This document shows positions 1 through 5,842 of a DNA stretch of 11,023 nt, piece after piece. A program made the position numbers and the translations under genes. The notes beneath the pieces are model-generated. The model was not told where the DNA came from. It was given only the letters and a program-made list of their open reading frames with translations, and made no database searches. Each line of letters begins with the position of its first letter. Positions within the stretch are counted from its first letter, which is position 1. Origin of the DNA: Balneolaceae bacterium (GTDB lineage: Bacteria; Bacteroidota; Rhodothermia; Balneolales; Balneolaceae); assembly GCA_003555185.1 (NCBI GenBank), contig PWFZ01000050.1, positions 1 to 11,023 of the forward strand, read 5' to 3'.

Positions 1-56
1 AGATGAATGAACTGCTTGATGATATCGATTTTATTGAGCAGGTCGCTTCCCGATAA
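1..56 (+). CDS. 3' end of an unidentified gene (partial)
   Basis: An open frame enters from the left edge and ends at a TAA at 54-56. The last 17 codons read MNELLDDIDFIEQVASR, an acidic, helix-prone tail. The ATG at position 3 may be internal, since nothing upstream can be seen. The fragment is too short to assign a family. It is called because the reading is plausible and the following bases are clearly non-coding, but a chance open frame cannot be excluded. Confidence 0.35.
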   Translation, partial: MNELLDDIDFIEQVASR

Positions 57-99
57 TTAACAAAGATTTTTCGATAGGGGTGAATACAAACCGCGAAGT

Positions 100-305
100 A
101 TACCTTCGCAACAACAACGCTCGGATCTATTAATAAGTGAATATCCTTCAAAGACTGAACCCATTAACCATAGCAGAGACATACCTTCGCAATATCAACG
201 CTCGGATTTATTTAGAAAAAGATACAACTCCCAAAGGCTGAACCAACTCTCCATAGCAGACATTATACCTTCGCAATATCAACGCTCAGACATAATCCAT
301 AGTCA
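100..305. repeat. Degenerate tandem repeat, units of 81-84 bp
   Basis: Three successive copies begin with ATACCTTCGCAA at 100, 181 and 265. Copies 1 (100-180, 81 bp) and 2 (181-264, 84 bp) share a first block, ATACCTTCGCAAnAnCAACG followed by CTCGGATnTATTnA, and a second block, AAAGnCTGAACC then CCATAGCAGA. Copy 3 has the first block but is shortened, ending near ATCCATAG at about 296-303. The whole unit is conserved, so there is no repeat/spacer pattern as in CRISPR. Just before copy 1, GCGAAG (93-98) and CTTCGC (104-109) form a small hairpin. Function is unknown; it looks like a family of intergenic repeats. Confidence 0.75.
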
Positions 306-617
306 AAACCGACAAAGGGTAATGAATTGATAGAATTGCAGGAAAAAGCTTTTCGATGCTATTGCTTGCCGCCCGCTTTGGGGCTTGGGGCAGTCTTAAA
401 ACAGCGCTTGAAAATCGTAGCTCTACCCATAGGCCGGGTTGTTTTTCGTTTTTCACTTTTGCTGGGTGCTGTTCCCAGTCCCGATCCCTCGGGGCCTTTC
501 ACTTCTGCTTTCTGATCCCGCCTATATAAAACACTTTCTCAGTTCGTCGGTTTCTCTGTTCATCTGTTCTTCGGTTTATCTTCAGGACCCACCGCAGACT
601 GAAAACTTCTACACGTA
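306..617. other. Non-coding gap with two adjacent small hairpins
   Basis: No convincing gene lies here: the two short rightward ORFs (from 327 and 439) have low-complexity, Pro/Ser/Phe-rich translations, and one runs into the 3' end of the DUF58 gene. Two small hairpins sit side by side: CTGGG (462-466) with CCCAG (474-478), and CCCGA (480-484) with TCGGG (489-493). Neither is followed by a good T-run on either strand, so neither is a clear terminator for the leftward DUF58 gene ending at 618. The stretch could be decayed sequence. Confidence 0.45.
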
Positions 618-1493
618 TTATCGACGCTGCATTCTTCGGTGGAAAAAGTTAATCAGCGGACGAACATACGATTCGTTGGTAAAAAGCTCGGCAGAATCCA
701 TCTTGTTTTTTCTCAGGTATTCTTTCAGTTGATGCATCTCTTTTAAACGTCTTTTCTTATAATATGTCCGCACTTTCCGACTGGATGTATCAACCAACCG
801 TTGTTCACCGGTTTCGGCATCTCTGAGCGTTATGAGGCCCACATCAGGAAGTTCATCCTCAAACCGATCGTTAATCATAATATTCACCAGATCATGTTTA
901 CGATTAGTGATTTTGTGCTGTTTTTCGAATCCTTCGTCCTGAAAATCAGATGCTAAAATAACAATGGTTCGTCGATTTAATAATCGGTTAAGATAGGAGA
1001 GGGTACCGGCAATATCTGTTTTTCCCCCCTTGGGTTCTGTAACATATAGCTCACGTATCAAACGGAGAACGTGCGTACGCCCTTTTTTGGGAGGAACCAC
1101 CTTTTCAATCTGGTTGCTAAATAGTACCATACCCACTTTATCGCCATTTTTAATTGCGCTGAATGCAATAACTGCACAAACTTCAATGGCGAGCTCCATT
1201 TTGGTCTGCGAGCGGCTTCCAAAGAAACCACTTGGCGAGATGTCGACGCAAAGCATTAGTGTCTGCTCGCGCTCTTCTTCAAACACTTTAATAAACGGTT
1301 CATCACTTCGGGCGGTAACATTCCAGTCAATTTGCCGAACATCATCCCCAAAGGTATAAGCTCGAACCTCAGAAAATGACATGCCACGACCTTTAAATGC
1401 AGACTGATACTCCCCGCCAAAGATATTATTGACGAGGCCTTTGGTCCGGATTTCCAGTGACCGAATTTTCTTTAAAACTTCTTTTGAAATCAT
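618..1493 (-). CDS. DUF58 family protein with VWA-like (MIDAS) fold
   Basis: The 291-residue protein carries the DUF58 signature at about residues 35-76 (RGMSFSEVRAYTFGDDVRQ, then IDWNVTAR and EPFIKVFEEERE). A von Willebrand A-like domain follows. Its metal-ion-dependent adhesion site looks intact: DISPS at 84-88 (D84, S86, S88), T159 in GGKTDI, and D183 in ASDF. There is no signal peptide or membrane segment, so it is probably cytoplasmic. DUF58 proteins usually sit in operons with a MoxR AAA+ ATPase and BatA/BatB-type VWA proteins and are thought to act with MoxR in a chaperone-like or stress-related system; the exact function is unsettled. Here the 5' flank is about 400 bp of non-coding DNA and no moxR is in the window. 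The ATG at 1493 has no Shine-Dalgarno but lies 36 nt below a good promoter box. Family call is firm, role inferred. Confidence 0.9.
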   Translation of the reverse strand: MISKEVLKKIRSLEIRTKGLVNNIFGGEYQSAFKGRGMSFSEVRAYTFGDDVRQIDWNVTARSDEPFIKVFEEEREQTLMLCVDISPSGFFGSRSQTKMELAIEVCAVIAFSAIKNGDKVGMVLFSNQIEKVVPPKKGRTHVLRLIRELYVTEPKGGKTDIAGTLSYLNRLLNRRTIVILASDFQDEGFEKQHKITNRKHDLVNIMINDRFEDELPDVGLITLRDAETGEQRLVDTSSRKVRTYYKKRRLKEMHQLKEYLRKNKMDSAELFTNESYVRPLINFFHRRMQRR

Positions 1494-1529
1494 AATGACT
1501 ATAATTGAGCTGAATGGTACATCGATTTA

Positions 1530-1537
1530 CAAATTTA
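1530..1537 (-). promoter_or_regulatory. Putative Bacteroidetes-type -7 promoter box for the DUF58 gene
   Basis: On the minus strand the sequence reads TAAATTTG, an exact match to the TAnnTTTG -7 consensus used by the primary sigma factor in this lineage. It lies 36 nt upstream of the DUF58 ATG. No exact TTG -33 element is seen at the expected spacing (GTTC is nearby), so the promoter is incomplete by consensus. Confidence 0.45.
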
Positions 1538-1582
1538 TCAAAAAGGTATTTGATGAACTGATCAGGAATTTAAGATATATCA

Positions 1583-1626
1583 CCCTGAAATAGGTTGAAC
1601 AAATATCAGGGAAATCTATTTCAGGG
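1583..1626. repeat. Perfect 11 bp inverted repeat with 22 bp spacer
   Basis: CCCTGAAATAG at 1583-1593 is the exact reverse complement of CTATTTCAGGG at 1616-1626. The intervening 22 bases contain another ATCAGGG. A transcript from either strand could form a long hairpin. Neither side has a T-run, so it does not look like an intrinsic terminator. It lies in the gap between the DUF58 gene and the small gene at 1890, upstream of both. Confidence 0.7.
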
Positions 1627-1653
1627 CATAGAAAATTATTGTAGGCTCGTAAC

Positions 1654-1773
1654 TCAGGTCGACTGACCTGAAAAGTTTGCATAAAAATGTACAGTTCTCG
1701 GATTGCTGAACCGTGATAGATATACCCACTGGGTTATCCGTATAAAAATATACATACGGATCAGCGATCCGTG
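1654..1773. repeat. Cluster of palindromes with two REP-like units
   Basis: TCAGGTC-GACT-GACCTGA (1654-1671) is a perfect 7 bp stem. Two related units follow: 1681-1715 (ATAAAAATGTACA, then CGGATTGCTGAACCGTG) and 1742-1773 (ATAAAAATATACA, then CGGATCAGCGATCCGTG). The 17-base palindromic ends match at 12 positions. The first forms an imperfect hairpin; the second forms a perfect one, ACGGATC-AGC-GATCCGT (1756-1772). Between them are ACCC-ACT-GGGT (1724-1734) and ATCCGTAT (1736-1743). The latter can also pair with ATACGGAT (1754-1761), giving mutually exclusive folds. The arrangement resembles REP/BIME-type intergenic palindromes, but no RAYT transposase is in the window. Confidence 0.6.
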
Positions 1774-1889
1774 TTACGTTAAGCGTATGTTCGGCTCAGC
1801 TTTAATTTAACACTAAATTAACAAATCAGTAACGATAGGGTAAGGTAGAATTGTGATTGTAAGGGTACTTATTAATCAAACCCTTTCGG

Positions 1890-2159
1890 ATGATTGTTGG
1901 AAACGAATTTAGTGAGAAGTGTAAAATAATATTACTTGAAACAGAGCGCGTTTCCGGTGAGACAGGGAGGGCTAATGTGTCGGTAGTAGTGTTGAACACT
2001 ACGCTCAAATTTGACAGAACTGAAATAAAAAATCTCTTTCAATACCTGTCTGATTTAAAGTATATAGTGATTGAATCAATTGGCGGGCCTTATCTATATG
2101 GAGATATTTCTTTAACGGAAAAAGGATTATTGAAAACGGCCGCTATAAAAAGTGACTAG
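1890..2159 (+). CDS. Small hypothetical protein, possibly winged-helix-like
   Basis: I do not recognise this 89-residue protein. The C-terminal half (about residues 42-83) reads DRTEIKNLFQYLSDLKYIVI, then a glycine turn (GGPYLYGD) and ISLTEKGLLKTA. This helix, strand, turn, strand (LTxKG), helix pattern is typical of the recognition helix and wing of winged-helix proteins, where an LTxxG motif often follows the wing. The N-terminal half has a plausible helix (SEKCKIILLETERV). No signal peptide or membrane segment is present. The ATG at 1890 is the only sensible start because a stop lies in frame at 1860-1862 with no start codon between. No Shine-Dalgarno is visible. A 60-codon ORF overlaps on the other strand but has no protein-like pattern. 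If real, this could be a small DNA-binding or regulatory protein; the winged-helix call is inference from pattern. Confidence 0.5.
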   Translation: MIVGNEFSEKCKIILLETERVSGETGRANVSVVVLNTTLKFDRTEIKNLFQYLSDLKYIVIESIGGPYLYGDISLTEKGLLKTAAIKSD

Positions 2160-2236
2160 TCGGATCTCTATTTTGTTGATTCCATGGTAGTTGTGAATAA
2201 ACGTAAAGCTGAAATATTTCTCTGTTAGTTACCTTA

Positions 2237-2251
2237 AAAGTTTCTAACTTT
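2237..2251. promoter_or_regulatory. Small dyad upstream of ald
   Basis: AAAGTT-TCT-AACTTT is a perfect 6 bp inverted repeat about 50 nt before the ald start. It is the right size and place for a regulator half-site pair, but it is AT-rich and could be chance. No TAnnTTTG box was found in the 140 bp gap between 2159 and 2301. Confidence 0.25.
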
Positions 2252-2300
2252 CCGCGCTTTACCGAAAAGAAAATTTACACTTAGATAAAAAATCAGATCT

Positions 2301-3413
2301 ATGATTATTGGAGTCCCAAAAGAGATTAAAACGCACGAGAATCGGGTAGGTATGACTCCCGGTGGTGTTTTACAATGTGTTAAAAACGGCCATACAATAT
2401 TAATTGAAAAAGATGCAGGCCAAGGCAGTGGTTTTACCGACGAAACATACGTAGAAGCGGGTGGAACTATTGTTGATGATGTTGAAGATGTGTGGAAGCG
2501 CTCAGAAATGATTGTAAAAGTAAAAGAGCCCATTAAAGTGGAATATCCACGGATGCGGGAAGGGCAAATTCTTTTTACCTATTTACACTTTGCTGCAAGT
2601 AAAGAGCTCACCGAAGCTGTAACCAAATCGAAATGTATTGCTATTGCCTACGAAACCGTAGAAAGAGCAGATCGATCTCTTCCGTTACTAATCCCTATGA
2701 GTGAAGTAGCAGGGCGGATGTCGACTCAGGAAGGAGCTAAATATCTGGAGAAGCCAATGGGCGGACGCGGTATTTTAATGGGTGGAATTCCCGGTGTACC
2801 TCCGGCAAAAGTAATTATTTTAGGTGGTGGAATTGTTGGTGTAAACGCCGCTAAAATTGCTGCCGGTATGGGAGCGTATGTTACTATAATGGATATTAAT
2901 ATTCCACGCCTCCGGTATCTTGAGGATGTAATGCCGCGAAATGTAACAACACTTTTTTCTAATGAACAAAACATCAGAAAGCTCCTGCCTGACACAGATC
3001 TGGTAATTGGAGGTGTGCTTAAGCCCGGTGCTAAAGCTCCTCATTTGGTTACGAAAGAGATGCTTTCGCTTATGACACCTGGAACTGTTTTGGTTGATGT
3101 GGCCATTGATCAGGGTGGATGCTTTGAGACATCAAAAGCCACTACACATGACAATCCTACATACATTGTAGATGATATTGTTCACTATTGTGTGGCAAAC
3201 ATGCCGGGTGCCGTGCCGTTTACATCAACTCTTGGCCTCACAAACGTGACACTTCCTTACACAGTACAGATTGCAAACAAAGGATGGAAAAAAGCATTGA
3301 AGGATGATTCAGAACTCCTGAAAGGATTAAATATCGCTGATGGAAAAATCGTCTACAAAGATGTGGCCGAAGCATTCGACATGGAGTTTACCCCTGTTGA
3401 TGAAGTTCTTTAA
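2301..3413 (+). CDS. ald: Alanine dehydrogenase
   Basis: This cytoplasmic enzyme converts L-alanine, NAD+ and water to pyruvate, ammonia and NADH, linking alanine to central metabolism. The 370 residues match the usual family length of about 370. The N-terminal catalytic domain opens MIIGVPKEIKTHENRVGMTP. R15, K75 (in VKVKEP) and H96 (in YLHFAA) fall at the positions of the known substrate-binding and catalytic residues. The Rossmann domain has GGGIVG at 175-180 and D198 after the following strand (IMD); an acidic residue there favours NAD over NADP. The second catalytic aspartate is D270 in DVAIDQGG, and VANMPGAVPFTST is at 298-310. All key residues are present and the gene appears intact. 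The start fits homologue alignment; there is no Shine-Dalgarno, as is common in this lineage. It appears monocistronic, converging on gltA with a shared terminator. Confidence 0.97.
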   Translation: MIIGVPKEIKTHENRVGMTPGGVLQCVKNGHTILIEKDAGQGSGFTDETYVEAGGTIVDDVEDVWKRSEMIVKVKEPIKVEYPRMREGQILFTYLHFAASKELTEAVTKSKCIAIAYETVERADRSLPLLIPMSEVAGRMSTQEGAKYLEKPMGGRGILMGGIPGVPPAKVIILGGGIVGVNAAKIAAGMGAYVTIMDINIPRLRYLEDVMPRNVTTLFSNEQNIRKLLPDTDLVIGGVLKPGAKAPHLVTKEMLSLMTPGTVLVDVAIDQGGCFETSKATTHDNPTYIVDDIVHYCVANMPGAVPFTSTLGLTNVTLPYTVQIANKGWKKALKDDSELLKGLNIADGKIVYKDVAEAFDMEFTPVDEVL

Positions 3414-3439
3414 TCCTGAGCACGAATATTAGCGGAAAG

Positions 3440-3562
3440 AAGTCTCCCCTAATAAGGGGGGGCTCTTTTATCCCGCGTGAGCGAGATTTAGAGGGGTGTC
3501 AATCATATATTTCCATGTACATATGAACATCCCCCTAACCCCCCTTTATTAAGGGGGACTTT
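3440..3562. repeat. MITE-like imperfect inverted element (C/G-run arms)
   Basis: The left arm begins AAGTCTCCCCTAATAAGGGG (from 3440) and ends near AGAGGGGTGTC (3490-3500). The right arm, read as reverse complement from 3562, begins AAAGTCCCCCTTAATAAAGG and ends TTAGGGGGATGT (to about 3527). The two arms match except for an extra GC-rich segment of about 26 bp in the left arm (about 3461-3487, containing CCCGCGTGAGCG). The centre (3501-3525) is AT-rich. A transcript would fold into a long hairpin. It looks like a miniature non-autonomous element or a large intergenic palindrome just behind ald. No transposase or clear target-site duplication was seen. Confidence 0.6.
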
Positions 3563-3578
3563 TACGTTCAAAAATATA

Positions 3579-3616
3579 AAAAAGCCCCAATGAGAAATCT
3601 CTCAAAGGGGCTTTTT
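3579..3616. terminator. Bidirectional intrinsic terminator between ald and gltA
   Basis: AAAAAGCCCC (3579-3588) pairs with GGGGCTTTTT (3607-3616). The loop region itself closes as TGAGA-AATC-TCTCA (3591-3604). Because the stem ends in A-runs on the left and T-runs on the right, it yields a U-tract in both directions. It therefore suits both ald (ending 3413, rightward) and gltA (ending 3644, leftward). Confidence 0.9.
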
Positions 3617-3643
3617 AATTTGTTACGTATTTGGCTCTGCTAA

Positions 3644-4813
3644 CTACCGCTCTTCAACGGGAGTCCAGTCAAGATTTTTCTCGCCAATATAGAGAGCACG
3701 AGGACGAACCAACCGGTTGTTGGCGTCTTGCTCTAAATAATGTGCTGTCCATCCTGAGACCCGGCTCATTGCAAATATGCATGTAAACAAATCCGGCTCG
3801 ATACCAAGAGAGTAATAAACAGTAGCAGAGAAAAAATCCACATTCGGATCGATATTTTTCTCGTCCTTCATGGTTTTCAAAATTGATTCTGACCACTCAT
3901 ACAGTTCAGTTTGTCCGGTTTCTTCAGAAAGGCTTTTCGACATTCCGCGAAGAAGACGTGCTCTGGGATCGAATGTTTTATACACACGATGGCCAAAGCC
4001 CATGATTTTTTTCTTGCTTGCGAGTCTGTCCTTTGTAAACTGAACAGGATCGGCAGTTTCTGCATTGGCATCCATTTCAAGGAGCATATTCATTACGGCT
4101 GTATTTGCTCCACCATGAAGGGGGCCTTTTAATGCACCGATAGCTCCCGTAACGGCAGAAAACATATCTGACTCTGTGGAACAAATTGCTCTACAAGTAA
4201 AGGTTGATGCGTTCATTCCGTGCTCAGCGTGCAGAATCAGGCAAAGATCCATTGTCTTTTCTGCTTCTTCTCCGGGCTTTTCGCCATTAAGCATATACAG
4301 GAAATTAAACGCAGTGCTTCCGTTATCCAGAGGGGCAACGATCTCTTTTCCTGATCGGGCTCTTGCAAATGCCGCAATGATGGTAGGCATCTGAGCTGTC
4401 ATAGAAATGGCATCATCTCTGTTGTCTTTTTCAGCATCACCGGAAGGGGCGTCCTGAAAATCAGCAATCATTGAAACAGCTGTTCGTAAAACAGCCATAG
4501 GCTCCGCTTTTTTGTTTGTAGATTTTATATAATCCAAAACGGGTTGCGGGAGTGATCGCTGACTTTTTAAACTGTTGTTAAGTTCTTCAAGTTCGGTGCT
4601 ATTTGGCAGTCGATCATTCCAAAGCAGGAAGCAAACTTCTTCAAAAGTTGCGTTTTCAGCTAACGTATCAATGTTGTAGCCGGCATAAATAAGATCTCCT
4701 TTTTGTCCATCAATGAAGCTTTTAGTCGTTGAAAAAGCAACAATACCTTCCAGTCCTTTGTTGATGTACGGGTGTTCGGTTGTGTCAATATTGTCCAAAT
4801 TTTGTTGGGCCAT
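3644..4813 (-). CDS. gltA: Citrate synthase
   Basis: The enzyme condenses oxaloacetate with acetyl-CoA to citrate, the entry step of the TCA cycle, in the cytoplasm. The 389-residue length fits the short class of bacterial/archaeal citrate synthases rather than the roughly 430-residue allosteric E. coli type. The active site is complete: H198 in AEHGMNAST, H233 in GPLHGGAN, H275 in MGFGHRVYKT followed by DPRA (R284), and D326 in NVDFFSA. H233, H275 and D326 correspond to the catalytic His, His and Asp of the family. The start MAQQNLDNID at 4813 has no Shine-Dalgarno. The closely related 2-methylcitrate synthases share these motifs, but no prp genes lie nearby, so citrate synthase is the better call. 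The gene is separated from mazG upstream by 217 bp, so it probably has its own promoter, although no clear consensus box was found there. It ends at the bidirectional terminator shared with ald. Confidence 0.95.
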   Translation of the reverse strand: MAQQNLDNIDTTEHPYINKGLEGIVAFSTTKSFIDGQKGDLIYAGYNIDTLAENATFEEVCFLLWNDRLPNSTELEELNNSLKSQRSLPQPVLDYIKSTNKKAEPMAVLRTAVSMIADFQDAPSGDAEKDNRDDAISMTAQMPTIIAAFARARSGKEIVAPLDNGSTAFNFLYMLNGEKPGEEAEKTMDLCLILHAEHGMNASTFTCRAICSTESDMFSAVTGAIGALKGPLHGGANTAVMNMLLEMDANAETADPVQFTKDRLASKKKIMGFGHRVYKTFDPRARLLRGMSKSLSEETGQTELYEWSESILKTMKDEKNIDPNVDFFSATVYYSLGIEPDLFTCIFAMSRVSGWTAHYLEQDANNRLVRPRALYIGEKNLDWTPVEER

Positions 4814-4969
4814 TACGTTTCTTGTGAAATTTAATAGATTTCTATTCTTATCTCTGCGTTACTTATTGTCATTTCAGCAGTAACTTATCCTAAAGCATTC
4901 CAAAACAGATATTTCCTAATGGATAAAGCCAACTTGTACACAGAAACTCTTTATTTTATAGAAAATACG

Positions 4970-4998
4970 AAAAGAGCATTGATTTTAGAAGCGCTTTT
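4970..4998 (-). terminator. Possible weak terminator after mazG
   Basis: AAAAGAGC (4970-4977) pairs with GCGCTTTT (4991-4998) with one internal mismatch. On the minus strand the stem ends in a short T-run followed by TCGTATTTTC. It lies about 30 nt beyond the mazG stop and before gltA. The stem is short and AT-rich, so the call is tentative. Confidence 0.35.
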
Positions 4999-5030
4999 GC
5001 TATTTAGGTTTGGAAAATTCTGTTAATAAA

Positions 5031-5795
5031 TTATTCCTTGTCTTTAGCTTCATTCCAAAGCTGATCCATCTCTTCAAGATTTGACTCATTGATATTTTTT
5101 CCTCGTTCCAATAATGAATTTTCAATATGTCTGAATCGTGAGTTGAACTTTTGGTTTGCACCACGAATAGCATCTTCGGCATTTAAATTCAGGAGACGGC
5201 CCACATTAACAAGACTAAAAAGCAGATCCCCAAATTCGTCTTTCTGTTCTTTTACGGTTTGATGATTCACCGCCTCACGCCATTCGTCGATTTCTTCATT
5301 TAGCTTTTCCCAGGCTAATTCCCATTCTGCCCAGTCAAATCCAACATTTGCTGCTTTTTCCTGTATCCGATGCGCTTTAATGAGTCCGGGGAGGTGTTTG
5401 GGTACTCCATCTAAAATGGACTTTTTACCCTCTTTCAGTTTAATGGTTTCCCAGTTCTCAGCAACCTCTTTGTCCGATTCCACAACTGTATCTTCAAAAA
5501 CATGGGGGTGTCGTCTGATGAGTTTTTCTGATATTCGAAGAATTACATCATCAATGGAGAACTCTTTTTTCTCATCGGCCATTTTACTGTGAAACAATAC
5601 GTGCAGAAGCAGATCGCCCAGCTCACGTGACAGTTCATCATAATTTTCATCATCTATTGCTTCAACGGCTTCGTAAGCCTCTTCTATCAAATTATCTTTG
5701 ATGGAGTGGTGGGTTTGTTTACGATCCCACGGACACTCTTTTCTGAGGATGGCAATGAGTTCTACAAGATCTTCGAATTTGGAGGATGGGGTCAT
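5031..5795 (-). CDS. mazG: Nucleoside triphosphate pyrophosphohydrolase MazG
   Basis: MazG hydrolyses (d)NTPs to the monophosphate and pyrophosphate, removing aberrant nucleotides; in E. coli it also lowers ppGpp during starvation. The 254-residue protein is the full two-domain type (E. coli MazG is about 263). The N-terminal domain has CPWDRKQTH at 21-29, the metal-binding EEAYE (38-42) and ELGD (58-61), and RRHPHVF at 94-100. A linker with PGLIKAHRIQEKAANVGFDW (136-155) leads to the C-terminal domain, with EEIDE at 167-171 and DEFGDLLFSLVN at 186-197. Both EExxE...ExxD-type metal sites appear intact. It is the last gene of a leftward operon, 47 nt after the exported GATase-like gene. The adjacent mazEF toxin-antitoxin pair of E. 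coli is absent. ATG at 5795 matches the family start. Confidence 0.95.
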   Translation of the reverse strand: MTPSSKFEDLVELIAILRKECPWDRKQTHHSIKDNLIEEAYEAVEAIDDENYDELSRELGDLLLHVLFHSKMADEKKEFSIDDVILRISEKLIRRHPHVFEDTVVESDKEVAENWETIKLKEGKKSILDGVPKHLPGLIKAHRIQEKAANVGFDWAEWELAWEKLNEEIDEWREAVNHQTVKEQKDEFGDLLFSLVNVGRLLNLNAEDAIRGANQKFNSRFRHIENSLLERGKNINESNLEEMDQLWNEAKDKE

Positions 5796-5842
5796 TAATA
5801 AATATTTATTTGGAATGAGAAAATAGAGGGTCTGAGTAAGTA

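Noticed and set aside
100..305. Possible CRISPR array
   Set aside because: Only three copies, and the similarity extends through the entire 81-84 bp unit instead of alternating short repeats with unique spacers. There are no cas genes nearby.
327..732. Two overlapping rightward ORFs of 62 and 97 codons
   Set aside because: The translations are low-complexity and unlike proteins. The longer one runs antisense into the well-supported DUF58 gene, and no start signal or family pattern is seen.
1583..1626. Intrinsic terminator
   Set aside because: The inverted repeat is perfect, but neither strand has a T-run after the stem and no gene ends just before it on either side.
1826..2008. Leftward 60-codon ORF opposite the small gene at 1890
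   Set aside because: Its translation lacks any protein-like pattern, while the opposite strand gives a longer, better-structured product.
3644..4813. 2-methylcitrate synthase (prpC) instead of citrate synthase
   Set aside because: The two share motifs, but there are no prpB/prpD-like genes nearby and a core TCA role is the simpler reading. Not fully excluded.
5000..5182. Leftward 60-codon ORF overlapping the 3' end of mazG
   Set aside because: It is a frame shadow of mazG; the mazG frame continues with conserved helical sequence to its own stop.
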